Source: Deltaproteobacteria bacterium (lineage in GTDB: Bacteria > Desulfobacterota > Desulfovibrionia > Desulfovibrionales > Desulfovibrionaceae). Taken from it: 47,072 nt of DNA. The stretch is from positions 1 to 47,072 of the forward strand of contig JAISOL010000028.1 of NCBI GenBank assembly GCA_031275645.1, written 5' to 3'. The notes beneath the pieces were generated by a model. The model saw only the letters and a program-made list of their open reading frames with translations. It was not told the origin of the DNA and ran no database searches. The position numbers were made by a program, and so were the translations under genes. Positions within the stretch are counted from its first letter, which is position 1; every line of letters starts with the position of its first letter. Below, one piece after another: positions 32,667 to 41,738 of this stretch.

Positions 32667-33944
32667 TCAGATCGCGCCAGGGAGCGCGACATCCGGCCGC
32701 TCCTCAGGCTGCTCCGGGGACGCCTCGGAGGCGGACCTATTTTTTATATGTAAAAAATGGCCCATTTTTTCCTGCTTGGCGCGCAGGTAAGCCTCGTTAA
32801 AGATGGAAGGGCCAAGTTCCAGAGGCACGCGCTCGGTTACTTCCAGGCCGTAACCTTCCAGACCGATGATTTTTTTGGGATTATTTGTAAGCAGGCGCAT
32901 TTTGCGCACTCCCAGGTCCACCAGCATTTGGGCTCCTATGCCGTAATCGCGCAAATCCGCCTTAAAGCCCAGGCGCAGATTGGCTTCCACCGTATCCAGG
33001 CCCTGATCCTGCAGGGCATAAGCCCGTATTTTATTGGTCAGGCCGATTCCGCGCCCTTCCTGGCGCATATAGAGCACGGCCCCCCGCCCTTCTTCAGCCA
33101 CCATGCGCATGGCAGCGTGCAACTGTCCGCCGCAGTCGCAACGCAGGGAACCCAGGGCGTCGCCGGTAAGACATTCGCTGTGCACCCGCACCAGCACGGG
33201 GGAATCGTCGCTGAAATCGCCCATGATCATGGCTACATTGGGGGCAGACTGCAAATCGTTCTCGTAGGCTATGATGTCAAACACGCCGTACGGAGTGGGC
33301 ATTTTCGCCCTGGCGGCCCGGCGCACGCTCAAAAGACCGGATTGAACCCGGTAACGGATCAAATCTTTGATAGTGGCTATTTTCAGGCCGTGGCGCTCGG
33401 CAAAGGCGATCAGATCCGGCATTCTGGCCATTTCGCCATTATCCTTCATTACTTCACAAATCGCCGCCGCCGGCCGCAGGCCGGCCAGACGGGCGAGATC
33501 CACGCTCCCTTCAGTCTGGCCCGCCCGAACCATCACTCCGCCTTCCTGGGCTCGCAAAGGAAACATGTGTCCGGGGCTGACCAAATCGCGCGGCGTCGCA
33601 TCCGGCGCAATCGCCGCCTGTATTGTCCTGGCGCGATCCGCGGCGGATATGCCGGTGCTCACGCCATGCCTGGCTTCAATGGAAACGGTGAAGTTTGTGC
33701 CGAAGCCGGATTCGTTTGTTCTGGTCATCAGGGGCAGACGCAGATGATCACATATTTCGGGATCCAGAGGCAGACAGATCAGGCCGCGGCCGTGAGTAGC
33801 CATGAAATTGATCACCTCCGGAGTGGCAAATTGCGCCGCAATGGTCAAATCCCCCTCATTCTCGCGATCTTCGTCGTCCACCAGGATAATCATCCGGCCG
33901 GCGCGTATTTCCTCAATGGCTTCCTCAGTTTTGCATATGCACAC
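32667..33944 (-). CDS. ribBA: Bifunctional DHBP synthase / GTP cyclohydrolase II
   Basis: This one protein supplies both branches of riboflavin synthesis. The RibB half (about 1-200) has [25 protein letters not shown] and [13 protein letters not shown]. The RibA half (about 207-400) has the zinc ligands Cys in [17 protein letters not shown] and the catalytic [11 protein letters not shown]. The preferred start is the GTG at 33944 (425 residues), eight bases after CCGGAG; an ATG at 33983 would add 13 residues but has no ribosome binding site. A 35-residue polar tail ends in PDVALPGAI. It lies between ribE and ribH. Confidence 0.94.
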   Translation of the reverse strand: MCICKTEEAIEEIRAGRMIILVDDEDRENEGDLTIAAQFATPEVINFMATHGRGLICLPLDPEICDHLRLPLMTRTNESGFGTNFTVSIEARHGVSTGISAADRARTIQAAIAPDATPRDLVSPGHMFPLRAQEGGVMVRAGQTEGSVDLARLAGLRPAAAICEVMKDNGEMARMPDLIAFAERHGLKIATIKDLIRYRVQSGLLSVRRAARAKMPTPYGVFDIIAYENDLQSAPNVAMIMGDFSDDSPVLVRVHSECLTGDALGSLRCDCGGQLHAAMRMVAEEGRGAVLYMRQEGRGIGLTNKIRAYALQDQGLDTVEANLRLGFKADLRDYGIGAQMLVDLGVRKMRLLTNNPKKIIGLEGYGLEVTERVPLELGPSIFNEAYLRAKQEKMGHFLHIKNRSASEASPEQPEERPDVALPGAI

Positions 33945-34025
33945 ATTATTGCTCCGGATTAAAATGTTACGGTTATTCAGCATAAGAGCGTATTGCCGTT
34001 GAAAAAGCGCAATCTGTTATAAGAT

Positions 34026-34736
34026 TCATAAATAACCGTTACGGCGGAAAAAATCCGAATCCAGGCCGTCGGGGGCGAGAGCACCGAATCGCCCCTTCCT
34101 GGCGGAACTCCCTTCCCTGTCGCCTTCCTGCCCCGAAGGTGAGGCTTCCACCCGAAAAAGCATTTTTTCGACATACTTGGCGAGCAGATCCGTCTCCAGA
34201 TTGATTTTGCGCCCCGGAAGCCAGGAATCCAGCGTGGTTTCGGCCTGGGTAGCCGGGATGACATTCACCTCAAAGTAACCCGGCCCGCAGGCGTTCACCG
34301 TGAGACTGACCCCGTCTAGGGCTACCGAACCCTTGGCGACTATGTAAACGGACTGCTCCTCGGGACAGGACAGGCGGAAAACAACGGAGCTGCCGGCTTT
34401 GCTGATCCGGATAAGCTCACACACGGCGTCCACGTGTCCGCTGACCAGATGCCCGCCCAGGCTGTCGCCCAGGCGCAGAGCGCGTTCCAGATTGACTTCG
34501 CTTCCCGGGCGCAGAAGAGCGAGGTTGCTGCGGTTGAGAGTTTCCGCCGAGGCATAGGCGCTGAAGCTGTCCGGGGTAAAATCCTCCACGCTCAGGCAAA
34601 CCCCGTTCACCGCTATGCTTTCTCCTTTGGAAAAACCGTTGGAGAAAGGTTTAAGCGGGCGAATAAACAGACGCGCTTCCCTTCCGGAAGAAAAACGCAG
34701 AATTCTGCCCCTGCACTGTACCAGCCCGGTGAACAT
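34026..34736 (-). CDS. ribE: Riboflavin synthase, alpha chain
   Basis: This enzyme turns two lumazine molecules into riboflavin. It has 236 residues and the two internal lumazine-binding repeats of the family. The first opens with MFTGLVQCRGRI and has ESIAVNGVCLSV and the GHLVSGHVDAV segment. The second has KGSVALDGVSLTVN and VNVIPATQAETTL. The last 35 residues (SPSGQEGDREGSSARKG and onward) are an extra polar tail. AGGAAAA precedes the ATG. It lies 16 bases after ribD and before ribBA. Confidence 0.95.
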   Translation of the reverse strand: MFTGLVQCRGRILRFSSGREARLFIRPLKPFSNGFSKGESIAVNGVCLSVEDFTPDSFSAYASAETLNRSNLALLRPGSEVNLERALRLGDSLGGHLVSGHVDAVCELIRISKAGSSVVFRLSCPEEQSVYIVAKGSVALDGVSLTVNACGPGYFEVNVIPATQAETTLDSWLPGRKINLETDLLAKYVEKMLFRVEASPSGQEGDREGSSARKGRFGALAPDGLDSDFFRRNGYL

Positions 34737-34752
34737 ACCGATTTTCCTGAGC

Positions 34753-35892
34753 TTATTCCGGCATAAAACGCAGGCATAAATCCCCGCCCCGCGTTTCGCC
34801 GGAGATCAGGCGCAAGCGCAGGGCCGCGTCCATATGCTGCGGCTCTCTCCCGTCAAAAACAGGTTTGGCCTGATTATCTCCGAGTATCCTGGGGGACAGG
34901 TGCAGGAGAAGCTCATCGGCCAGTCTTTTCTGGAGCAGGGAAAGCCCCAGTTTACCCCCGCCTTCACAAAGAACGTAGAAACAGCCATATTCCCGGCGCA
35001 GAATCTCCAGCCCCTGCTCCAGGCAAAGCCCGCCGGCTTCCGCCTCCAGACCGTGCACGGCAACGCCTCCGGAGCGCAGATCCAAGGCCGCCCGACTTCG
35101 GGAGGCCTCCAGGCTGGTCAGAAATATAGTGCCGCCCGGCCGTTCGCGCAATAGGCAAAAAGAAAAAGTTTTCACAGGCAGGCGGGTTGTGACGACCACG
35201 GCCAGGGGCTGGCTCTCGCCCGGCACGCCGCCGGGCCGGGCTGTAAGCCTGGGATTGTCGGCATAAAAAGTATTGCCGCCCACCAGAACGGCCTGAACCC
35301 TGCCGCGCAGCCAGTGAACATATTCCAGGGTTTCCGGAGAGCTAAACCGCTGCTCCGCGCCGTTGCGCGCGGCAATGCGTCCGTCCAGAGTTGAAGCCAG
35401 CTTCAGCAGGACATAGGGGCGGGAACCATGTTGAAAAAGCAGGAAATCCGCAATATTATCCAGGCATTCCCGGGCGGCTATTCCGCATTCCACCAACAGG
35501 CCGGCCCGGCGCAGAATCTCCGCGCCCCCGGCGGCCGGGGTGTGCCTCTCCCTGGCCCCGATGACCACATGCCTGATCCCGGCCTCCAGAATGGCCTCCG
35601 TGCAGGGAGGAGTGCGCCCGTAATGGGCGCAGGGCTCCAGAGTAACCACCAGGGTGCACCCGGAAGGGTCCAGACCTTTTTGAGCGGCGTCGTCCAGGGC
35701 CGCGCGTTCGGCGTGTCGTTCCCCGCAGGCCTCGTGCCAGCCACGGGCAAGTATGTTCCCATCCCGCACAAGAACGGCCCCCACGCAGGGATTGGGCGCG
35801 GTACGGCCAAAGCCGTTTCGGCTGAGGCGTATGGCCTCCAGCATGAAGGCGCGGCAGGGGTGATTGTCCGCCGCCGGTTCCTCACCAGGCAT
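34753..35892 (-). CDS. ribD: Bifunctional riboflavin deaminase/reductase RibD
   Basis: RibD deaminates and then reduces the pyrimidine product of GTP cyclohydrolase II. It has 379 residues. The deaminase half has the zinc site HAERAAL and [15 protein letters not shown]. The reductase half begins near [15 protein letters not shown] and has [21 protein letters not shown] and the late [13 protein letters not shown]. The start lies 11 bases inside glyA, so the genes are coupled. Confidence 0.95.
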   Translation of the reverse strand: MPGEEPAADNHPCRAFMLEAIRLSRNGFGRTAPNPCVGAVLVRDGNILARGWHEACGERHAERAALDDAAQKGLDPSGCTLVVTLEPCAHYGRTPPCTEAILEAGIRHVVIGARERHTPAAGGAEILRRAGLLVECGIAARECLDNIADFLLFQHGSRPYVLLKLASTLDGRIAARNGAEQRFSSPETLEYVHWLRGRVQAVLVGGNTFYADNPRLTARPGGVPGESQPLAVVVTTRLPVKTFSFCLLRERPGGTIFLTSLEASRSRAALDLRSGGVAVHGLEAEAGGLCLEQGLEILRREYGCFYVLCEGGGKLGLSLLQKRLADELLLHLSPRILGDNQAKPVFDGREPQHMDAALRLRLISGETRGGDLCLRFMPE

Positions 35893-37120
35893 AAAGCGGA
35901 AAGCCGCGCGCGAATTTTTCCACCTCGCGGCTTATATCCCTGAGCCGGGACTCGTTGCCGCGCCCCTCCAGAGCTTCAACAATCCACTCCGCGACTTTAA
36001 GCATGTCTTTCGTATCCATGCCGCGCGTGGTCAGGGCGGGAGTGCCCAGGCGTATGCCGGAAGTGACGAAGGGAGAACGGGTTTCAAAAGGCACGGTATT
36101 TTTGTTGACTGTGATGCCGGCCTTGTCCAGGGCGATTTCGGCCTCTTTGCCTGTAATCTCAAGCCCCGTGAAGTCCAGAAGCAAAAGGTGGTTGTCCGTT
36201 CCGCCGGAAACCAGCTTGTATCCGCCGTCCCGCAAACAGGAAGCCAGCGTCCTGGCGTTATCCAGCACCTGCCGCTGGTAGCGGGCAAAAGACGGGCGCA
36301 GGGCTTCGCCCAAAGCCACGGCCTTGGCCGCGATCACATGCATGAGCGGGCCTCCCTGTATGCCGGGGAAAATCTGGCTGTTCAGGGATTTCATAGCGTC
36401 CGCTCCGGAAAAGAGCATGCCGCCGCGCGGCCCCCGCAGAGTCTTGTGCGTTGTGGTGGTGGTATAATGGGCATGCGGGATGGGGCTGGGATGGAGATCC
36501 GCGGCCACCAGGCCGGCAATATGGGCCATATCCGCCATGAGTTTCGCCCCCACTTCGTCGGCGATGGCCCGGAAGCGCTGAAAATCAAGAGTGCGCGCAT
36601 AGGCGCTGGCTCCGGCCACAATCAACCGGGGCCGTTCCCTGCGGGCGATATTAAGCACTTCGTCGTAATCAATAAAACCGCTCTCGCGGGAAACCCCGTA
36701 GGAAACAAAGCTGAAAAGGCGGCCTGAAAAATTCGCCGGACTTCCGTGAGTCAGGTGTCCGCCGTGGGAGAGATCCATCCCCAGCACCTTGTCGCCGGGG
36801 TTCAGGATGGAGAAATACACGGCCATATTGGCCTGGCTTCCGGAATGCGGCTGCACGTTGACGTATTCCGCCGCGAAGAGGCTGGCGGCCCGCTCCATGG
36901 CCAGATTTTCCACCATATCCACGTATTCGCAGCCCCCGTAATAGCGTTTGCCGGGGTAGCCCTCGGCGTATTTATGCGTCATGACGCAGCCCTGAGCCTG
37001 ACGCACAGCCGGGGAGACGAAATTCTCGGAGGCAATCAGTTCCAGTTTGCCTGTCTGGCGTTCCATTTCCAGAACAATGGCCCTGCCCGCCTCCGGATCC
37101 TGCAAATACAATTCATCCAT
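35882..37120 (-). CDS. glyA: Serine hydroxymethyltransferase
   Basis: This PLP enzyme interconverts serine and glycine with tetrahydrofolate, feeding C1 units to purine and methionine synthesis. It has 412 residues. Motifs are [43 protein letters not shown] and the Schiff-base Lys226 in [16 protein letters not shown] strong ribosome binding site (GGAGAAAAGG) precedes the ATG. It overlaps ribD by 11 bases and follows fabF by 31 bases, in the order remembered from Desulfovibrio. Confidence 0.97.
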   Translation of the reverse strand: MDELYLQDPEAGRAIVLEMERQTGKLELIASENFVSPAVRQAQGCVMTHKYAEGYPGKRYYGGCEYVDMVENLAMERAASLFAAEYVNVQPHSGSQANMAVYFSILNPGDKVLGMDLSHGGHLTHGSPANFSGRLFSFVSYGVSRESGFIDYDEVLNIARRERPRLIVAGASAYARTLDFQRFRAIADEVGAKLMADMAHIAGLVAADLHPSPIPHAHYTTTTTHKTLRGPRGGMLFSGADAMKSLNSQIFPGIQGGPLMHVIAAKAVALGEALRPSFARYQRQVLDNARTLASCLRDGGYKLVSGGTDNHLLLLDFTGLEITGKEAEIALDKAGITVNKNTVPFETRSPFVTSGIRLGTPALTTRGMDTKDMLKVAEWIVEALEGRGNESRLRDISREVEKFARGFPLYAW

Positions 37121-37151
37121 GACCTTTTCTCCAAGTCGTCCGGGATAGGGA

Positions 37152-38402
37152 TTATCTGCCGGTCCAGCGTTTATAGACTATGCAGCAGTTGGTTCCGCCA
37201 AAGCCGAAGTTATTGCAGAGCACGGTATTCACCTGGCGTTTTTCCGGGCCATGCGCCATATAGTTGAGATCGCAGCGGGGATCGGGAGTGCTGTAGTTTA
37301 TGGTGCCGGGGATAATGCCCCGCGCCAGGGTAAGTATGCTGAACACGCTCTCGATGCCGCCGGCCGCTCCCAGAAGATGCCCCACCTGGGATTTGTTGGA
37401 AACAATAGGTATATCGTAGGCATGCCGCCCGAAAACGCGTTTTATGGCCTGGGTTTCACAGGCGTCGTTCAACTGGGTGGAGGTGCCGTGGGCATTAATG
37501 TGATCGATATCGGCCGGAGAGATGCCGGCGTCTTTCAGGGCCCGGCTCATTGCCGCCGACATGCCGAGGCCCTCTTCCTGAGGGGCCGTCATGTGGTAAG
37601 CGTCGCCGGAAGCTCCGAAGCCGATGATTTCCGCATAAATTTCAGCGCCGCGCGCCTTGGCGCTTTCCAGCTCTTCCAGCAGGATAAGGCCGGCGCCTTC
37701 GCCCATCACAAAGCCGGAACGATCCCGGTCAAAAGGGCGCGAGGCTTTTTCAGGCTCGCCATTCATGGTAGACAAAGCCTTGAGGGCAATAAAGCCGGAG
37801 ATGCCCATGGGGGTAATCGTGGCCTCCACCCCGCCGGTAACGGCCGCTGTACAGCGCCCGAGCAAAATATCCGAATAGGCGTAGCCGATGGCGTGCAGAC
37901 TGGAGGCGCAGGCGCTGGAAACCGCCAGGTTGGGGCCCTTGGCTCCTGTAAAGATGGAAATCTGCCCTGTGGCCATGTTGGAAATCAGCATGGGGATGTA
38001 AAATGGAGAAACGCGGCCGGGGCCTGATTCCAGAAGCTTGGAATGAAAGGTTTCGATGGTGTCGAGCCCGCCCAGGCCAACGCCTACGATTACAGCCGTA
38101 TCCTCGGCCTTGTCCTCGTCCACTGTGTAGCCGGAATTCCGCAGGAGCGTGTTGCCGGCGGCAACGGCGAACTGCACGAAGCGATCCATGCGTCGGGCCT
38201 GCTTGTCTGAAAGGCCGTATTCCTCGGGACTGAAATTTTTTACTTCCCCCGCTATTTTCACGCTGTAAGCGCCGGCGTCAAACAGGGTTATGGGGGCGAT
38301 GCCGGATTTTCCATCCAGCAGGTTATCCCAACTTGAGGCAAGATCTTTCCCTATGGGGGAAATAGCCGCCAGGCCGGTTATTACGACACGTTTTCTGTTC
38401 AT
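37152..38402 (-). CDS. fabF: 3-oxoacyl-ACP synthase II (FabF)
   Basis: This is the chain-elongating condensing enzyme of type II fatty-acid synthesis. It has 416 residues. The catalytic Cys165 lies in [16 protein letters not shown], the first His in [11 protein letters not shown] and the second in [14 protein letters not shown]. The conserved [10 protein letters not shown]-type end is present. AAAGGAAA precedes the ATG. It follows acpP after an unusual 335-base space; elsewhere in the family the two genes are usually close. Confidence 0.97.
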   Translation of the reverse strand: MNRKRVVITGLAAISPIGKDLASSWDNLLDGKSGIAPITLFDAGAYSVKIAGEVKNFSPEEYGLSDKQARRMDRFVQFAVAAGNTLLRNSGYTVDEDKAEDTAVIVGVGLGGLDTIETFHSKLLESGPGRVSPFYIPMLISNMATGQISIFTGAKGPNLAVSSACASSLHAIGYAYSDILLGRCTAAVTGGVEATITPMGISGFIALKALSTMNGEPEKASRPFDRDRSGFVMGEGAGLILLEELESAKARGAEIYAEIIGFGASGDAYHMTAPQEEGLGMSAAMSRALKDAGISPADIDHINAHGTSTQLNDACETQAIKRVFGRHAYDIPIVSNKSQVGHLLGAAGGIESVFSILTLARGIIPGTINYSTPDPRCDLNYMAHGPEKRQVNTVLCNNFGFGGTNCCIVYKRWTGR

Positions 38403-38737
38403 TGAAATTTCCTTTATGGTCTGAAATCTCTCCCTTCAGGTGGACTCTCGCCTGACGCCAGACTATGCCGGGCTCTCCCTCCCCTCTCCCCTCTCTCAGG
38501 GAGGGAAGCAATCCCCCCGGCTCCTGTCGGCCGGGCCGGAGCCGGTGGGCGTATGGAGCGGGCTGCGGGCGGAAAGGAGTAAGGGACGCCGGGTTCCTAC
38601 GGCTGAAAAACCGGCGTGGGCCGCGCGGACCGGGATATTCCGGGATATCGCGGGATATTCCGGACAAGCCCCGGCTCTCCGCGCGCTTCCCTCCCGGCGC
38701 CGGAGGCAAAGCCGACGCCGGGAAGCGGACGCTCCTT
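38403..38737. other. 335-base spacer between acpP and fabF with 10-base tandem repeats
   Basis: No credible gene is visible. Next to the acpP stop, GCTCCT and AGGAGC form a small hairpin. At about 38692-38721, CCCGGCG and CGCCGGG form a larger one. At 38630-38663 lie three and a half tandem copies of a 10-base unit (see the repeat entry). A purine/pyrimidine-biased stretch lies at about 38476-38508. It could hold a promoter for fabF-glyA-rib or an mRNA processing point between acpP and fabF. Confidence 0.5.
38630..38663. repeat. Three and a half tandem 10-base repeats
   Basis: CCGGGATATT, CCGGGATATC, GCGGGATATT and CCGG follow one another without a break. The unit is also partly self-complementary, with GATATC at the centre (38644-38649), so the array could act as a hairpin or as repeated binding sites on one face of the helix (10-base period). 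Confidence 0.75.
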
Positions 38738-38974
38738 TCAGGAGCTGTGTTCGGCAATATACTTGTACGCGTCTTCCACTTTCAACAGCTTCAAAGCTTC
38801 TTCGTCGCCGATCTCAAGGTTGAATTCCTCCTCCATAGCCATGATGAGTTCGGTCAAATCCAGGGAATCGGCCCCCAAATCCTCGACAAATGAGGCTTCG
38901 GGAGTGACTTCTTTGGCATCCACCCCAAGATTGTCGACAATGATTTTTTTAACTCTTTCTTCGATTGATGACAT
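38738..38974 (-). CDS. acpP: Acyl carrier protein
   Basis: This is the small acidic carrier of growing fatty acids. It has 78 residues. The phosphopantetheine Ser lies in [22 protein letters not shown] strong TGGAGGAA ribosome binding site precedes the ATG. It lies 52 bases after fabG and upstream of fabF, the standard fab order. Confidence 0.97.
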   Translation of the reverse strand: MSSIEERVKKIIVDNLGVDAKEVTPEASFVEDLGADSLDLTELIMAMEEEFNLEIGDEEALKLLKVEDAYKYIAEHSS

Positions 38975-39026
38975 TGTTCCTCCAGATAGAACTGTAATTG
39001 TTGATGGGCATTTATCGGAACGGAAA

Positions 39027-39770
39027 TCAGCAGTACATGCCGCCGTTCACGGACAGCACCTGACCTGTGATATAGGCGGCTTTATCCGAAGCCAGGAAAG
39101 CCACCGCCTCGGCCACATCCTGGGCCGTGCCGAAACGCTTCAGGGGAATCTGTTCCAGGTAGACCCGGCGGGTCTCTTCGCTCAGGGAACCTGTCATATC
39201 CGTCTCGACAAATCCCGGAGCCACGGCGTTCACCGTGATATTGCGGGCGGCCAGCTCCTTGGCCCCGGTTTTGGTGAGCCCGATGAGGCCAGCCTTGGCG
39301 GCGCTGTAGTTGGCCTGCCCGGGGTTGCCCATCTGCCCCACCACCGAAACCAGATTGACGATGCGCCCCAGACGCTGCCGGGTCATGATTTTGGCCGCCT
39401 CGCGCATACAGACGAAAGGACCGCGCAAATCGGTATTCAGAACCTTGTCCCAATCCTCGTCTTTGAGGCGCAGGATCAGATTATCCTTGGCAATGCCGGC
39501 GTTGTTCACCAGCACGGACAAAAAGACCTTGTCCCGTATCTCCTCCTGAAAAAAAGCCGCCACCGCCTCCGGCCTGGAGACATCTAGAGCGAAGGCCCTG
39601 GCTTTACCGCCCGCGGCCAGGATATCCTCCACCACCGCGCCGGCCTCGTCCGCCTTGCTGACATAGGTCAGGTAAATCTGAAAACCTCTTCCGGCAAGAG
39701 TTTTGGCCACAGCCTTGCCTATGCCGCGTGATCCGCCGGTCACCACAGCGGTGGGAACAAGTTCACTCAT
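39027..39770 (-). CDS. fabG: 3-oxoacyl-ACP reductase FabG
   Basis: This NADPH-dependent reductase of fatty-acid elongation is a short-chain dehydrogenase. It has 247 residues. The nucleotide loop is [12 protein letters not shown], the structural NNAG is present, and the catalytic Ser-Tyr-Lys lies in [35 protein letters not shown] and [14 protein letters not shown] close the fold. plsX and fabH, often found upstream, are absent; a 543-base space with the divergent trp operon begins instead. It has only a weak GAGAG ribosome binding site. Confidence 0.96.
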   Translation of the reverse strand: MSELVPTAVVTGGSRGIGKAVAKTLAGRGFQIYLTYVSKADEAGAVVEDILAAGGKARAFALDVSRPEAVAAFFQEEIRDKVFLSVLVNNAGIAKDNLILRLKDEDWDKVLNTDLRGPFVCMREAAKIMTRQRLGRIVNLVSVVGQMGNPGQANYSAAKAGLIGLTKTGAKELAARNITVNAVAPGFVETDMTGSLSEETRRVYLEQIPLKRFGTAQDVAEAVAFLASDKAAYITGQVLSVNGGMYC

Positions 39771-40031
39771 GCTTTTCTCTCAATATTGATCCGCGCCGCG
39801 AGAAGGCGCCTCTCCGCTGTCTTCCACAGGGCAAGGCGGGATGCGCGGATTTACCCTACACAAATAATCATGAAGGCGCAATTGCCTTATTGCGTCCGGG
39901 GATTTTCGCCCCGACACTCCGGCGCGGCCTTCTCCCACGCTTCAGACCGGCAAAATTCCCGTCATGTTGAGGCAAACTGCCACAGAATGGGCCGGAGGTA
40001 AATAGCCGGACTTGAAAAACACAAAAATCTT
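39771..40031. other. Divergent intergenic region between fabG and trp
   Basis: No gene is visible. There are short inverted repeats (AAGGC/GCCTT near 39873-39888; CGGGG/CCCCG near 39898-39914). The fabG promoter should be here on the minus strand, but I could not fix it. The trp promoter begins directly after this stretch. Confidence 0.4.
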
Positions 40032-40060
40032 TTGACAAGGGGGGGCATTTGCCGTAGTGT
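40032..40060 (+). promoter_or_regulatory. Sigma-70 promoter of the trp operon
   Basis: A perfect -35 box TTGACA (40032-40037) and a TAGTGT -10 box (40055-40060) are separated by exactly 17 bases. Transcription should start near 40067. No E. coli-type TrpR operator overlaps it. Confidence 0.75.
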
Positions 40061-40078
40061 AACCCCGGAAACGACAAA

Positions 40079-40213
40079 ATGGGTAGTTTTATGCCGACGA
40101 AGGATTATTTTTACCTCTCCGCCTCTTCCGGCCGGGCCTCTCTCCGGGGGGGCTTTTTCCTGTCCGGTCTCTGGCGGCAGAGATCTTCCTTCGCGGCCAA
40201 GGCACAATTCTGA
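40079..40213 (+). CDS. Possible trp leader peptide
   Basis: This 44-codon ORF starts 12 bases after the expected transcript start, with a weak GGAA ribosome binding site. It runs MGSFMPTKDYFYL..., is rich in Phe (five) and Tyr (two), and has a single Trp codon at position 32. That codon lies inside a hairpin (GGTCTCTG 40166-40173 with CAGAGATC 40178-40185). A classical trp leader has two or more adjacent Trp codons and is shorter, so this may be a different control design or no peptide at all. Confidence 0.35.
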   Translation: MGSFMPTKDYFYLSASSGRASLRGGFFLSGLWRQRSSFAAKAQF

Positions 40214-40237
40214 CCAAAAAACAGAACAGATGTTTCG

Positions 40238-40267
40238 GGGCCGCCGGCGATGCTTGCGGCCCTTTTT
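40238..40267 (+). terminator. Attenuator-type terminator before trpE
   Basis: GGGCCGC (40238-40244) and GCGGCCC (40256-40262) form a perfect 7-bp stem with an 11-base loop, followed by TTTTT (40263-40267). It lies in the transcribed leader, about 47 bases before trpE and after the promoter, which is just where a trp attenuator would be. I see no obvious T-box. Confidence 0.78.
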
Positions 40268-40313
40268 CATGTCCGGAGGCCCGCCGCCCCCCAACATCAG
40301 GCAAGGAGTCCTT

Positions 40314-41738
40314 ATGCGGAAAACTTTCACTCAACACAGCTCTCTGCTTGACAGCGATCTGGAAACCCCGGTGGGCATGTTCATCCGCCTGGCGGGAGAA
40401 AAACAGGGCATACTTTTTGAAAGCGCCGAGGTTGACGGCCGCTGGGGGCGCTACAGCCTTATAGCCCTGGACTTCCTGCTTTCCGCCTCCTGCCGGGACG
40501 GCCTGCTGGACCTGAAGCTCGCGGAACCCGGACTGCGGGATTTGCTGGAACACGCGGGCAAGCCCTTTGTGGCCGGGTTGCGGGATTTGATGCGTTCCCT
40601 GGAGATACTGCACGACTCTCCGGCCGCGCCCCCCATAACCAGGGCTCTCTACGGTTATCTGGGCTACGGACTGGCCGGCCTGCTGGAGCCAGGACTGGCC
40701 TCGGCCCTGCCCCCGGAACAGGCGGAGGCTACCCTGGTTCTGCCCGGAACCCTTGTGCTTTTCGATCACGTCTACAACAAAATATCCCGCCTTACTCTGC
40801 TTCTGGAAGGCAAAAAGCCCCTCTCCCTGCCCCCGGACTCCGCGCGGGGCTCATTCCGGCATCCATTGGGAACCCGCACGGCGGATAAAGAAGGCTACAC
40901 AGCCTCCGCGGCCAGGGTCAAAAACATGCTCCATCAGGGAGAAGCCATCCAGGTGGTGCTCTCCGCTCCCTTCGGCGCGCCGCTGGCCGGAGATCCCTTC
41001 AGGCTGTACCGCAGGTTGCGCCGCCTTAATCCCTCTCCCTACATGTTCCATATGAACCTGCCCGACGGCGCCTTGCTGGGCTCTTCGCCGGAAGTGCTGG
41101 TTTCCTGCGACGCCGACCGCCTGCGCCTCTGCCCCATTGCCGGAACGAGGCCCCGCAGTTCGGATCTGGCCCAGGACGCCCTTTTCGGCGACGAACTCCT
41201 GCAAGACCCCAAGGAAAAAGCGGAGCACGTCATGCTGGTGGATCTGGGCCGCAACGATCTGGGCCGCATAGCCAAAACCGGCAGCGTGGTTCTGGAGCGT
41301 TTTATGGAGGTGGAGCGCTTCTCCCACGTCATGCACCTCACTTCCAGGATAAGCGCCGAGCTTTCCCCCGGCCTGGAGCCCCTGGACGTGATTTCCGCCA
41401 CCTTCCCCGCGGGCACGGTAAGCGGAGCGCCCAAAATACGGGCCATGGAAATCATCGCGGAAGAGGAAGCCTCCCCCCGCGGCCCCTACGCCGGAGCGGT
41501 CGGCTGGCTGGGACTGGATAAGGACAGCGTGCATCTGGACTTCGGCATCATCATCCGCAGCCTGTGGGTGCGCGGCGGCCAGGCGCGCTGGCAGGCGGGG
41601 GCCGGCATTGTGCACGATTCCGATCCCGGGAAGGAATGGCTGGAATGCCTGACCAAGGCGGAAATCATCAGAAAAATCCTCCTTGACGAAGAAGACGGCG
41701 AGGATTCAAGCGCAAGGAGAAAGCCATGTTCCTGCTGA
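40314..41738 (+). CDS. trpE: Anthranilate synthase component I
   Basis: This subunit makes anthranilate from chorismate, using ammonia delivered by the glutamine amidotransferase. It has 474 residues. An N-terminal feedback-site motif FESAEVDGRWGRYS is present (tryptophan-binding region). The catalytic core has SSPEVLVSCD, PIAGTRPR, AEHVMLVDLGRNDLGR, the active-site MHLTSRISAEL and FPAGTVSGAPKIRAMEII. The ATG at 40314 follows AAGGAG. The last 13 bases overlap trpGD, so the two subunits should be made in step. Confidence 0.97.
   Translation: MRKTFTQHSSLLDSDLETPVGMFIRLAGEKQGILFESAEVDGRWGRYSLIALDFLLSASCRDGLLDLKLAEPGLRDLLEHAGKPFVAGLRDLMRSLEILHDSPAAPPITRALYGYLGYGLAGLLEPGLASALPPEQAEATLVLPGTLVLFDHVYNKISRLTLLLEGKKPLSLPPDSARGSFRHPLGTRTADKEGYTASAARVKNMLHQGEAIQVVLSAPFGAPLAGDPFRLYRRLRRLNPSPYMFHMNLPDGALLGSSPEVLVSCDADRLRLCPIAGTRPRSSDLAQDALFGDELLQDPKEKAEHVMLVDLGRNDLGRIAKTGSVVLERFMEVERFSHVMHLTSRISAELSPGLEPLDVISATFPAGTVSGAPKIRAMEIIAEEEASPRGPYAGAVGWLGLDKDSVHLDFGIIIRSLWVRGGQARWQAGAGIVHDSDPGKEWLECLTKAEIIRKILLDEEDGEDSSARRKPCSC

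Noticed and set aside
32757-33962. 401-codon open frame opposite ribBA
   Set aside because: Shadow of ribBA, whose both catalytic domains are clear.
38476-38508. G-quadruplex in the acpP-fabF spacer
   Set aside because: Only three runs of three or more G are present on the minus strand in close spacing.
38630-38663. CRISPR-like array
   Set aside because: The 10-base units are directly joined with no spacers and far too short for CRISPR repeats.
38403-38893. Small open frames (such as 38440-38823 and 38323-38757) in the acpP-fabF spacer
   Set aside because: Arg/Pro-rich, overlapping known genes on either strand, with no ribosome binding site or conserved motif.
40032-40313. trpE extended upstream to the TTG at 40032
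   Set aside because: The TTG is the -35 box TTGACA; the extension is Arg/Pro-rich and unlike TrpE, and the ATG at 40314 has a good ribosome binding site.
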